Below are positions 12,778 to 20,314 of a stretch of DNA of 20,352 nucleotides, piece by piece (the stretch's first letter is position 1; the number at the start of each line of letters is the position of its first letter). This stretch comes from Methanosarcinales archaeon (GTDB lineage Archaea; Halobacteriota; Methanosarcinia; Methanotrichales; Methanotrichaceae): assembly GCA_013415595.1 (NCBI GenBank), contig JAAEEW010000125.1, positions 1 through 20,352 of the forward strand, given 5' to 3'. The notes beneath the pieces were generated by a model. The model had not been told where the DNA came from. It made no database searches and was given only the letters and a program-made list of their open reading frames with translations. Position numbers and translations under genes: made by a program.

Positions 12778-13740
12778 TCAGGACCCTGGCCTGGAGCGCA
12801 TGTGCTCGAATCCCCTGGTGGGCAGGAGTCGCCGCGCCCCCCTATCCTCCAGCCACAGGCCCTCCTCCACCACGTATCCAATGGCGGTGAACGGGCAGGC
12901 CTGCCTGGCCTCGGCCAGCTTTTCCGGGCAGAGAGTGAATAGAAGCTCGAAGTCTCCACCGGAAAATAGCATGAGATCCAGTGACTCCTCCTCCGGCCAG
13001 GCCTCCAGTCCTGCCGCCCGGGGAAGGCTCTCTTGCCTCACCACGAATCCCGTCTTGCCGGCTTCGGCCAGGTCGGAGAGGGAGAGGGCCAGGCCGTCAC
13101 TGTTGTCCATCATGGCGGTGGCGGCCCCGGAGAGGGCTAAAGCCCGGCCCTCCTTCAGACGGGGCTGCGGCTCCAGCAGCCGGCGGGCCAGATCCTCCCC
13201 GGGCTGCCCTGGCCTCCAGTCCCGCTCCAGGAGGAGTTCCAGGCCGGCCCCGGCCCCCCCCAGGGCGCCGGTGGTGCAAAGCAGGTCCCCCGGCCTGGCC
13301 CCCCGGCGGCGCAGCACCCGGTCCCTCTCCACGGTGCCCAGAGCCGTGCCGTTCAGGGTCAGCTCCTGGTGGGCGTCGGTGTCCCCGCCTATGATCCGGG
13401 TGTTGCAGGCCCGGGCGCAGCAGTCCATGCCCCTGAAGATCTCCTCCACCTGCTCCACCTCCATCTCCGTGGGTATTCCGGCGGCCATCAGCAGGCCCAG
13501 GGGCAGGGCCCCCATGGCCGCCACGTCGCTTAAGTTGACGGCCACGCTCATCCAGCCGATCTGCCAGGGGGACGCCTGGGCCGGAAAGTCGGTCTGCCGG
13601 TGGAGCATGTCGGTGGTGGCCACGATGTAGCCCTCGCCGACCTCCAGCAGGGCGCAGTCGTCGTTCTCCACTCCGCCCAGGATCTCAGTCAGGCGTTTGA
13701 TCAGGCCTCGCTCGCCCAGCTCGCTGCATCTCAGGGGCAT
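12778..13740 (-). CDS. thiL: Thiamine-monophosphate kinase ThiL
   Basis: ThiL phosphorylates thiamine monophosphate with ATP to give thiamine diphosphate, the last step of vitamin B1 synthesis, in the cytoplasm. The 320-residue protein follows the PurM-like ATP-binding fold. It has an N-terminal NDDCALLE (family GDD-type motif, here with Asn), ATTDMLHRQTDF, then GWMSVAVNLSDVAAMGALPLG, GGDTDAH, MMDNSDGLALSLSDLAEAG and FSGGDFELLFT. All are in the expected order with metal-binding aspartates present. The ATG at 13740 is chosen because the protein-like part begins there. The longer open frame to 13857 adds a Pro/Ile-rich segment that overlaps the divergent promoter. No strong ribosome-binding site is visible. 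The gene is divergent from mptN. Confidence 0.93.
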   Translation of the reverse strand: MPLRCSELGERGLIKRLTEILGGVENDDCALLEVGEGYIVATTDMLHRQTDFPAQASPWQIGWMSVAVNLSDVAAMGALPLGLLMAAGIPTEMEVEQVEEIFRGMDCCARACNTRIIGGDTDAHQELTLNGTALGTVERDRVLRRRGARPGDLLCTTGALGGAGAGLELLLERDWRPGQPGEDLARRLLEPQPRLKEGRALALSGAATAMMDNSDGLALSLSDLAEAGKTGFVVRQESLPRAAGLEAWPEEESLDLMLFSGGDFELLFTLCPEKLAEARQACPFTAIGYVVEEGLWLEDRGARRLLPTRGFEHMRSRPGS

Positions 13741-13901
13741 GGGCAACTGTAGGCCCCGGGGAATGATGAGCCTTTCGAGGGTGATTGGGATAGGTGACGG
13801 GATAATTGAGGGGGAAGGCTGCAAAATAATACTACGTATATTATCACTATTATTCAAATTGCCGATAACACAAATATACCATTCAATCCATTCCTCCGGC
13901 C
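13741..13901. promoter_or_regulatory. Divergent promoter region of thiL and mptN
   Basis: AT-rich TATA-like elements cluster at 13826-13856 (for thiL, on the minus strand) and at 13872-13878 (AAATATA, plus strand). The plus-strand box is centred about 27 bases before the ATG at 13902. Archaeal transcription would therefore start at or next to the start codon, giving a leaderless mptN message. No ribosome-binding site lies before that ATG, which agrees. Confidence 0.55.
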
Positions 13902-14771
13902 ATGCGCATGGGAATAGTGGTATCGGACCCGGAGGATTGGACGGCCCGGGCCATTCATCGAGGGCTCCATGACCAGGGCCTGGAGGTGGTGGCGCTGAAC
14001 TTCTCCGACCTGGCGGCCCGCATCGGCCCCGGGCTGGCCTTTGGCAAGGGGGAGGTGCTGATATCCGATCTGGACGGCCTGGTGGTGCGGGACATGGGCC
14101 GGGGTGCAGCCCAGGACGTGGCCTTTCGCTTCGAGACCCTCCACGCCCTGAAGGAGATGGGAAAGACGGTGGTCAATCCCCCCCAGGCCATCCTGCGAGC
14201 GGCCAACAAGTTCGCCACCTCCGTGGCCCTGCAGCGGGCGGGCATCCCCACCCCCCGGACCACGGTCACCAGCAGCCTGGAGGAGGCGGCCCGGGCGGTG
14301 CGGGAGTACGGCCGGGCAGTGTCCAAGCCCCTCTTCGGCTACAAGGGAAAGGACCTGCACCTGCTCTCAGAGGGGGAAGATGCCGCCCTGGCCGAGCTGA
14401 TCCGCAGAAACGGACTGGTCTACCTGCAGGAGTTCGTGCCCCTGGAGCAGCCAAGAGACATCCGGGCCTTCGTGGTGGAGGACCGGGTAGCTGGAGCCAT
14501 CTACCGGGTGGCCCCGCCGGGAAGCTGGATCAGCAACCTGGCCCGGGGCGGTGGGGCCAGGCCCTGCCCCCTCACCCGGGAGCTGGAGGACCTGGCCGTC
14601 CGGGCCAACCGGGCGGTAGGATCCCTCTACAGCGGGGTGGACCTGCTGGAGACGCCGGAGGGGCTGAAGGTGATCGAGGTCAACGGCACGCCCTCGGGAA
14701 AGGGCATCTTCACCGCCCACGGGATAGACGTGGGGGCCATGATTGCAGGGCGTGTGAAGGCCCTGCTGTGA
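13902..14771 (+). CDS. mptN: Tetrahydromethanopterin:alpha-L-glutamate ligase (RimK-like) MptN
   Basis: This 289-residue ATP-grasp enzyme of the RimK family probably adds an alpha-linked glutamate to tetrahydromethanopterin to form tetrahydrosarcinapterin, the C1 carrier of Methanosarcinales. The sequence shows a pre-ATP-grasp domain (1-90), then NPPQAILRAANKFATSVAL. The ATP-grasp core follows: KPLFGYKGKDL, VYLQEFVPLEQPRDIRAFVV, NLARGGGA, and the metal-binding VIEVNGTPSGKGI near the end. CofF, which adds glutamate to F420, is a close relative and the main alternative. The start at 13902 fits a leaderless transcript; ATG 13908 is two codons later. The purA gene follows after 73 bases and seems to have its own promoter. 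Confidence 0.85.
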   Translation: MRMGIVVSDPEDWTARAIHRGLHDQGLEVVALNFSDLAARIGPGLAFGKGEVLISDLDGLVVRDMGRGAAQDVAFRFETLHALKEMGKTVVNPPQAILRAANKFATSVALQRAGIPTPRTTVTSSLEEAARAVREYGRAVSKPLFGYKGKDLHLLSEGEDAALAELIRRNGLVYLQEFVPLEQPRDIRAFVVEDRVAGAIYRVAPPGSWISNLARGGGARPCPLTRELEDLAVRANRAVGSLYSGVDLLETPEGLKVIEVNGTPSGKGIFTAHGIDVGAMIAGRVKALL

Positions 14772-14815
14772 GAATGCAAATGCCGCACAAAATCGCCCCT
14801 GGCTGATCAAAACGA

Positions 14816-14822
14816 TTAACTA
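14816..14822 (+). promoter_or_regulatory. TATA-like box for a leaderless purA transcript
   Basis: TTAACTA is centred 26 bases before the purA ATG, the distance expected for an archaeal start at the first codon. No ribosome-binding site precedes the ATG. The box is weak in sequence, so co-transcription from mptN is also possible. Confidence 0.35.
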
Positions 14823-14844
14823 GAATGCTGGAGTCCCCTCTCAT

Positions 14845-16110
14845 ATGTTCACGATACTCACGGGTGCGCAGTTTGGAGACGAGGGGAAGGGCAAGGTTGT
14901 GGACCTTCTCGCTGAGAAGTACGATATCATCGTGCGCTTCCAGGGAGGGGACAACGCCGGCCACACGGTGAAGGTGGGGGACAAGACCTACAAGCTTCAC
15001 CTGACCCCTAGCGGCGTGCTCTTTGGAAAGAGGCTCCTGATCGGGCCGGGAGTGGTGCTCAACCCCCGGGTGCTGTGGGAAGAGATCGACACCCTGAGGC
15101 ATAGCGGCCTGGAGGTCGACATCGGGATAGACCCCAAGACCACCATCATCATGCCCTACCACATCGAGCTTGACTCCCTGCGGGAGAAGGCCCGGTCGGA
15201 CAAGATCGGAACCACCAAGAGGGGCATCGGCTACGCCTACATCGACAAGATCGCCCGGGATGAAGTCCAGATGGGCGACCTCACCGACCCGGCCCGTCTC
15301 CAGGCCAAGCTGGAGGAGATCGCCCCGGCCAAGGAGAAGGCCATTGCGGACATGGGCGGCGATCCCACCGTGGTCAGGTTCCAGCCTTACCTGGACGAGT
15401 ACCTGGAGATCGGTGCGCGGCTGAAGGACAGCCTGACCGACGTCTCCCTGGAGATCAACCTGGCACTGGACGATGACAAGATGGTGCTGGCCGAGGGAGC
15501 CCAGGGGGCCTTCCTGGACGTCATCCACGGCACCCAGAAGTTCGTGACATCCAGCTTCACCACCGCCGGAAGCGCCTGTGCCAACCTGGGTGTGGGCCCG
15601 GTGCGGGTGGACAACGTTGTGGGAGTGCTCAAGGCCTACCTGACCCGGGTGGGCGAGGGGCCCATGCCCACCGAGCTCAAGAACCAGATGGGAGAGCATC
15701 TCCGGGAGAAGGGGCACGAGTTTGGGACCACCACCGGCAGGCCCAGGCGCTGCGGCTGGTTCGACGCAGTCCTGGCCAGAAAGTCGGTTTACCTCAACGG
15801 CTACACCGAGCTGGCCCTGACCAAGCTGGACGTGCTCTCCGGAATGGACCCCCTGAAGGTTTGCGTATCCTACGACCTGGACGGAGAGCTGCTGGGCTAC
15901 CCGCCGGAGAGCACTGAAGAGTTCTCCCGCTGCATCCCGGTCTACGAGGACGTCCCCGGCTGGTCCGAAGACATAACCGCCGCCCAGGAGTACGATGAGC
16001 TGCCCAAAAACGCCCGGGAGTACGTGGAGTGGCTGGAGGGGCTGCTGCAGGTGGACATCTCAGCAGTCTCCGTAGGCCCGGGAAGGGAGCAGACCATCTA
16101 CCGGGAGTGA
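14845..16110 (+). CDS. purA: Adenylosuccinate synthetase
   Basis: PurA joins IMP and aspartate with GTP to form adenylosuccinate, the first step from IMP to AMP, in the cytoplasm. The 421-residue protein has the N-terminal GTP-binding loop AQFGDEGKGK (residues 8-17) and FQGGDNAGHTV (33-43). It also has TTKRGIGYAYIDK, LAEGAQGAFLDVIHGTQKFVTSS and the IMP/GTP-site GTTTGRPRRCGWFD. Its length matches the full-size bacterial-type enzyme, unlike the shorter PurA of some archaea such as Methanocaldococcus. The ATG at 14845 begins directly with the conserved first strand (FTILTGAQFGDEGKGK), so the start is secure. It is monocistronic or follows mptN, and is convergent with the PUA-domain gene. Confidence 0.97.
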   Translation: MFTILTGAQFGDEGKGKVVDLLAEKYDIIVRFQGGDNAGHTVKVGDKTYKLHLTPSGVLFGKRLLIGPGVVLNPRVLWEEIDTLRHSGLEVDIGIDPKTTIIMPYHIELDSLREKARSDKIGTTKRGIGYAYIDKIARDEVQMGDLTDPARLQAKLEEIAPAKEKAIADMGGDPTVVRFQPYLDEYLEIGARLKDSLTDVSLEINLALDDDKMVLAEGAQGAFLDVIHGTQKFVTSSFTTAGSACANLGVGPVRVDNVVGVLKAYLTRVGEGPMPTELKNQMGEHLREKGHEFGTTTGRPRRCGWFDAVLARKSVYLNGYTELALTKLDVLSGMDPLKVCVSYDLDGELLGYPPESTEEFSRCIPVYEDVPGWSEDITAAQEYDELPKNAREYVEWLEGLLQVDISAVSVGPGREQTIYRE

Positions 16111-16248
16111 CCGGAAAGAAGTCGCTTCCGCCCAAACATTTTCCCCATCACCCGGTCCTCCCCCTTTTCCGGGTTCCGGTTAGAAATATCGGTTTTCAGT
16201 CCTGTTCTCATCCGGCTCTCGCCGGTTCCGGTCTGGTCCGCCCCGCCC

Positions 16249-16701
16249 TTACTTGTCCACTCCGTAGCGGGTGGATACTGCCAGCCCCCTGCTCATCTGC
16301 AGCATCTCCTCCGGGGCCAGGATGGCCTTGCCGGTGGCGATCAGCCGGTCCTCTACGTCTGTGACCAGCACCTCGTCCCCGGCCCTTATCTCCCCGTCCA
16401 CGGCCACCACGTGCCTGGCAAAGACGTTCCCACCCCGGGCCACGAAGGGCGCGGCGTCCTCCGATACCGTCACCCTCAATGCCGGCGGGGGAAAGCCGGA
16501 GTGCAGCCGACCGGCTCCCAGAAGGCTCAGGGTGAGCAGGCCGTCTCCAGCCCGCAGGGTGGCTATTCTGTCCCGCCCGGAGTAAAGGTAGCGCAGACGC
16601 TTGGAGCTGGAGAGTTGGAAGGTGGTCTCCTCTGTAAACAGGATCTCTCCCGCACCCCGGCCGAACTGGTAATCGGCAATGAACCTGGCTGTCTTAAGCA
16701 T
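16249..16701 (-). CDS. PUA-domain protein, probably RNA-binding
   Basis: This 150-residue protein ends in a PUA domain (about 70-150), the RNA-binding module of archaeosine transglycosylases and pseudouridine synthases. The diagnostic run is VARGGNVFARHVVAVDGEIRAGDEVLVTD followed by RLIATGKAILAPEEMLQMSRGLAVSTR. The N-terminal half (MLKTARFIADYQFGRGAGE) resembles the small domain that precedes PUA in archaeosine transglycosylase C-termini, so it is a stand-alone version of that pair, without a catalytic domain. A role in tRNA or rRNA modification is inferred. The ATG at 16701 is chosen because the domain begins there. The open frame to 16746 runs into the divergent promoter. It is divergent from glyA. 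Confidence 0.83.
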   Translation of the reverse strand: MLKTARFIADYQFGRGAGEILFTEETTFQLSSSKRLRYLYSGRDRIATLRAGDGLLTLSLLGAGRLHSGFPPPALRVTVSEDAAPFVARGGNVFARHVVAVDGEIRAGDEVLVTDVEDRLIATGKAILAPEEMLQMSRGLAVSTRYGVDK

Positions 16702-16811
16702 CTTTAAGCCCTTGGAGCCGATATCTAAAAGAGGTTGCGGTGCCAATGCGGAATAAGCTTATATCTCATAACCTATTTTGGCAACCACATTCCAACACCA
16801 CGAAATTCATT
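16702..16811. promoter_or_regulatory. Divergent promoter region of glyA and the PUA gene
   Basis: CTTATATCT (about 16757-16765) on the plus strand is a good TATA box and predicts a glyA transcript from about 16790, with a short leader before ATG 16812. On the minus strand the TTTTAGATAT region (about 16720-16731) can serve the PUA gene. No clear dyad or riboswitch-like fold is visible. Confidence 0.5.
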
Positions 16812-18071
16812 ATGACGGTGATCAAATTGAGCCCCTTGGATCATGTGGACCCTGAAATTTCATCCATCATCAGGATGGAAATAGAAAGACAACGCAACAA
16901 TCTGGTGCTAATTGCGGCAGAAAACTACACCAGCCTGGCGGTGATGGAAGCCCAGGGCTGCGTGATGACCAATAAGTACGCAGAGGGCTACCCCGGCAAG
17001 CGGTATTACCGTGGCTGCGACAATATGGACCAGGCGGAGAACCTGGCCCGGGACAGGTGCAAGAAGCTCTTCTTGGCCGAGCACGTAAACGTCCAGCCCC
17101 ACAGCGGCTCCCAGGCCAACATGGCCGCCTACTTCGCCATCATCAAGCCCGGCGACACCATCATGGGCATGAACCTGGACCACGGAGGCCACCTTTCCCA
17201 CGGGTCTCCGGTGAACTTCTCCGGCAAGCTGTACAACGTGGTGCCCTACGGAGTGAGCAAGGAGACGGAGATGCTGGACTACTCCGAGGTGCTGTCCATC
17301 GCCAGGAGCTGCAAGCCCAAGCTCATCGTATCCGGAGCCTCGGCCTACCCCAGGACCATCGACTTCAAGGCCCTGCGGGAGATAGCGGATGAGGTGGGCG
17401 CCTACCTCATGGCCGACATCGCCCACATCGCCGGATTGGTGGCCGCCGACGCCCATCCCACCCCGGTGCCCTACGCCGACATCGTGACCACCACCACCCA
17501 CAAGACCCTGCGTGGTCCCCGGGGTGGGGTGATCATGTGCAAGCAGGAGCTGGCCCAGGCCATCGACCGCTCGGTCTTCCCCGGTGTGCAGGGCGGCCCC
17601 CTGATGAACACCATCGCCGCCAAGGCTGTATGCTTCAAGGAAGCTCTGACCCAGGAGTTCAGGGACTACCAGTTCCAGGTGGTCAGGAACGCTGCCGCCC
17701 TGGCCCGGGCCTTGACCGACCTGGACTTCGACCTGGTCTCCGGCGGAACCGACAACCACCTGATGCTGGTCAAGCTGCTGAAGAACAATATCACCGGCAA
17801 AGAGGCGGACGAGGCCCTGGAGCAGTCCGGAATCGCCCTCAACAAGAACATGATACCCTTCGATCCCCGCACGCCCTTCGTCACCAGCGGCATCAGGATC
17901 GGCACGCCGGCCGTTACCACCAGGGGCATGAAGGAGCCGGAGATGAAGGAGATCGCCGCCCTCATCAGCACCGTTTTGCACGACATCAAGAACCAGAAGA
18001 CCATCGACCAGGTCCGGAGCCAGGTCAGGACCCTTTGCGACCGGTTCTTGCTCTACCCAGAGCTGGGGTGA
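16812..18071 (+). CDS. glyA: Serine hydroxymethyltransferase
   Basis: GlyA interconverts serine and glycine with transfer of the C3 unit to a pterin carrier, using pyridoxal phosphate. The 419-residue protein has the family landmarks: NLVLIAAENYTS, VMTNKYAEGYPGKRYYRGC, VNVQPHSGSQANMAAYFA, MADIAHIAGLVAA and the PLP-lysine motif VTTTTHKTLRGPRGG. The length is usual. The ATG at 16812 is chosen because it begins the normal N-terminus. The frame extends to 16740, but that part overlaps the promoter. With folD four bases downstream it forms a tetrahydrofolate-type C1 pair. Such enzymes are described in Methanosarcina, which uses tetrahydrofolate for biosynthesis beside the methanogenic pterin. The carrier used here is not provable from the sequence. 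Confidence 0.97.
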   Translation: MTVIKLSPLDHVDPEISSIIRMEIERQRNNLVLIAAENYTSLAVMEAQGCVMTNKYAEGYPGKRYYRGCDNMDQAENLARDRCKKLFLAEHVNVQPHSGSQANMAAYFAIIKPGDTIMGMNLDHGGHLSHGSPVNFSGKLYNVVPYGVSKETEMLDYSEVLSIARSCKPKLIVSGASAYPRTIDFKALREIADEVGAYLMADIAHIAGLVAADAHPTPVPYADIVTTTTHKTLRGPRGGVIMCKQELAQAIDRSVFPGVQGGPLMNTIAAKAVCFKEALTQEFRDYQFQVVRNAAALARALTDLDFDLVSGGTDNHLMLVKLLKNNITGKEADEALEQSGIALNKNMIPFDPRTPFVTSGIRIGTPAVTTRGMKEPEMKEIAALISTVLHDIKNQKTIDQVRSQVRTLCDRFLLYPELG

Positions 18072-18075
18072 GATC

Positions 18076-18915
18076 ATGATCATCGATGGAAAGGCCCTGG
18101 CCGCCGACGTGGAGGCTGAGACCCGGGAGCGCATTGCCCGGCTGCAAGAAGAGGGAGTGACTCCCGGCCTGGCCACCATAATAGTGGGCGACAACCCGGC
18201 ATCCCGGATGTACATCCGCCTCAAGCACGCCGCCTGCGAGCGGGTGGGGATCCGCTCGGAGAACGTCAACCTCCCCCAGGACATCACCGAGGAGCAGCTC
18301 CTGCAGAAGATAAGGGAGCTGAACGCCAGGAAGGACATTCACGGAATTTTGCTCCAGCTTCCCCTGCCCGGCAATCTGGATCCCCGGAAGGCCATGATGG
18401 AGATAGCCCCGGAGAAGGACGTGGACGGATTTCACCCCACCAACATGGGGGCCCTCCTGCTGGGGGCAGAAAGGCTGGTGCCCTGCACCCCCAAGGGCAT
18501 AATCTACGCCCTGGAGCGCCTGGGAGTGAAGATCGAAGGGGCAGAGGCGGTAGTGGTCGGCCACAGCAACGTTGTGGGAAAGCCCATCGCCGCCATGCTT
18601 CTCAACCGCAACGCCACCGTGCAGGTCTGCCACGTCTACACCAGGGACCTGGCGGAGCACACCCGCCAGGCTGAGATCCTGGTGGTGGCGGCCGGAGTTC
18701 CCGGGCTGATCAAGGAGGACATGGTTCGGCCGGGAGCCTGCGTCTTCGACGTGGGGATCAACCGGGTGAAGGACAAGACCGTGGGCGACGTGGACTTCGA
18801 CGCGGTGAAGGACAGGGTGGCGGCCATCACCCCCGTTCCCGGCGGGGTAGGGCCCCTCACCGTCGCCATGCTCCTCAGCCAGACGGTCTTTGCGGCTGAG
18901 GCGGCCCGGAGGTAG
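18076..18915 (+). CDS. folD: Bifunctional methylenetetrahydrofolate dehydrogenase/cyclohydrolase FolD
   Basis: FolD oxidises methylene-tetrahydrofolate with NAD(P) and hydrolyses the methenyl form to 10-formyl-tetrahydrofolate. The 279-residue protein has the cyclohydrolase YXXXK motif (Tyr46, Lys50 in SRMYIRLKHA), LLQLPLPG, the folate-binding KDVDGFHPTNMG, PCTPKGII, the Rossmann loop VVVGHSNVVGKPIA and the C-terminal signature TPVPGGVGPLTVAML. The length and order are standard. It starts four bases after glyA (TGAGATCATG) and is surely co-transcribed. Its last codons contain GGAGGT, which is the ribosome-binding site of the next gene. It supplies formyl groups for purine or other biosynthesis, and serine-derived C1 units through glyA. 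Confidence 0.97.
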   Translation: MIIDGKALAADVEAETRERIARLQEEGVTPGLATIIVGDNPASRMYIRLKHAACERVGIRSENVNLPQDITEEQLLQKIRELNARKDIHGILLQLPLPGNLDPRKAMMEIAPEKDVDGFHPTNMGALLLGAERLVPCTPKGIIYALERLGVKIEGAEAVVVGHSNVVGKPIAAMLLNRNATVQVCHVYTRDLAEHTRQAEILVVAAGVPGLIKEDMVRPGACVFDVGINRVKDKTVGDVDFDAVKDRVAAITPVPGGVGPLTVAMLLSQTVFAAEAARR

Positions 18916-18921
18916 CGCTCT

Positions 18922-19515
18922 TTGTCCCTGGTGATCGCCTACGCCGGGAGCAAAGAAGCCCTTATCTGCGGCGACCAGCGGAGCATCACCTTCGCCGGAA
19001 GATCGGAGGCTCTGGAGGAGGAGCTGTACTCGGGCCGGATCGCCGGGGACGGCGAGCTGGAGCGGCGAGCCAGGGAACTGGACACCTGGATCAGGGTGAC
19101 CGACCAGGGGGAGAAGGTGTGGAGAAGGGGCGGCCTCCTGGTGGGCGAGGTAAAGGACATCAGCCCGGCCTCCCAGAAGCGCCGCCGGGTGTACCTGACT
19201 CCCGGAGCTTTTCTGATGGCAGATATCGTGGACGGCCAGGCCAGGGTGACCGGACGGGGCGGATCGTCGGCGGTGGTGTTGGGAAATCAGTTCACCAGGA
19301 GCCTGGCAAACTCCATGCTGCAAAGCTGCCGGGGAGATGTGGAGAAGACCCTGCGGGCCATCATGGACCAGGCGGGACAAAAGACGGCCTCGGTGAGCCG
19401 GGGATATGCCATTCTCTCCACCTCCGTCAGGCAGCCTGACCCGGAGGGGGCCCTGGTCAGGGCTCTGGAGGAGGACTGTCAGGAGAGTGGATGGCAGATA
19501 TGCGCTGTGCAGTGA
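18922..19515 (+). CDS. Connectase-family protein ligase (DUF2121, proteasome-beta-like)
   Basis: DUF2121 proteins are proteasome-beta-subunit-like (Ntn) enzymes of methanogens. The Methanocaldococcus member, connectase, was reported to be a sequence-specific protein ligase acting on a KDPGA motif in MtrA. This 197-residue protein starts with TTG at 18922. Its SD GGAGGT (18908-18913) lies eight bases upstream, inside the folD end. After removal of Met, Ser becomes residue 1, the position of the Ntn nucleophile, and Asp17 and Arg19 fall at the proteasome positions (CGDQR). The family-like EELYSGRI, KRRRVYLTPGAFLMADIV and GGSSAVVLGNQ are present. No lysine lies at position 33. Its substrate is not in the window. 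It ends 25 bases inside mobA. Confidence 0.85.
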   Translation: MSLVIAYAGSKEALICGDQRSITFAGRSEALEEELYSGRIAGDGELERRARELDTWIRVTDQGEKVWRRGGLLVGEVKDISPASQKRRRVYLTPGAFLMADIVDGQARVTGRGGSSAVVLGNQFTRSLANSMLQSCRGDVEKTLRAIMDQAGQKTASVSRGYAILSTSVRQPDPEGALVRALEEDCQESGWQICAVQ

Positions 19516-20171
19516 TCCTGGCCGGGGGAGCGGGCAGGCGCATGGGAACAGATAAGTCTATTTTGCAGTTTGAGGGTCGCCCGCTGATTGAGAGATCGGC
19601 GGAGAGGCTCCTGGAGGTGGTGGACCAGGTGGTGGTGGTGGCCAGGGACCGGGACCAGGCCGACCTTCTGCAGGAGCTGGTCCCCGGGGCGGTGATGGCA
19701 GTGGACCCGGTGAGGGGATACGGGCCGCTGGCCGGATTGCTGGCTGGAATGGCCCGGGCCTCGGGGGAGTACGCCTTTGCCACGGGCTGTGATCTGCCCT
19801 TTCTGAATCCCCGGGTGATCGAGGCCCTCTTCGAGCGGGCTATGGGGTACGACGGCGCGGTGCCCGAGGGCCGGGGGCTTCCCGAGCCTCTGCACGCTGT
19901 CTACAGGAGGGCTCGCATGGAGGAGGCCTGCCGGGAGGCCATGGAGCGGGGCAGCAGAAGGATATCGTCCACCTTTGGAGATCTGAGAATAAGATTTGTG
20001 GACCTGGAGGAGCTGCGGGAGATGGACCCGGAGCTGCTCACCTTCTTCAACGTGAACACCCTCGAGGATCTGAAGAGGGCAGAGATGGCCAGGTCCGACT
20101 CCCAGACCATGCCTCCCCGGACGAGCGGGCGCCGAAGCGGCAGTTGCTCTGGCGGGACAAAATCTTCGTAA
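19491..20171 (+). CDS. mobA: Molybdenum cofactor guanylyltransferase MobA
   Basis: MobA attaches GMP to molybdopterin, giving the guanine dinucleotide cofactor used by formylmethanofuran dehydrogenase and related enzymes. The 226-residue protein starts with the nucleotide-binding signature LAGGAGRRMGTDK (residues 10-22). It continues with DPVRGYGPLAGLLAGM and the metal-binding TGCDLPFLNP, and a late FNVNTLEDL is typical of the family. The body fits MobA. The last 35 residues are a Ser/Arg/Gly-rich tail beyond the fold. ATG 19491 has AGGAG five bases upstream; ATG 19500 is nearly as good. The start overlaps the connectase gene by 25 bases, so the two are translationally coupled. A related nucleotidyltransferase for another cofactor is possible, but MobA fits best. 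Confidence 0.88.
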   Translation: MADMRCAVILAGGAGRRMGTDKSILQFEGRPLIERSAERLLEVVDQVVVVARDRDQADLLQELVPGAVMAVDPVRGYGPLAGLLAGMARASGEYAFATGCDLPFLNPRVIEALFERAMGYDGAVPEGRGLPEPLHAVYRRARMEEACREAMERGSRRISSTFGDLRIRFVDLEELREMDPELLTFFNVNTLEDLKRAEMARSDSQTMPPRTSGRRSGSCSGGTKSS

Positions 20172-20190
20172 ATTCGAAAATTTTTTTTGT
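20172..20190 (+). terminator. T-rich terminator of the glyA-folD-connectase-mobA operon
   Basis: Directly after the mobA stop, AATTCGAAAA is followed by eight T (20181-20188). Archaeal transcription ends at U-rich tracts, and the partial dyad AAATTCGAAAATTT adds weak hairpin potential. It marks the end of the four-gene operon. Confidence 0.6.
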
Positions 20191-20314
20191 GCCGATATTC
20201 CTTCGACCGCCGCTATTTGCCTTTTCCCGGGCATACACAAGGGCGCAGGGCCGAAAATGTGCCCCTCTGCAGATCCGGGATGATTTGAACCAGGGGGGGA
20301 ATGCTCCGCCCCTT

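Noticed and set aside
16908..18338. A 476-residue open frame on the minus strand opposite glyA and the start of folD
   Set aside because: It is rich in Gly, Val, His and Asp with no family features, as expected for the antisense of a GC-rich gene with strong codon bias. The plus-strand enzymes are unmistakable.
18025..19380. A 451-residue minus-strand open frame opposite folD and the connectase gene
   Set aside because: It is antisense to two well-supported genes and has shadow-like composition with no motif.
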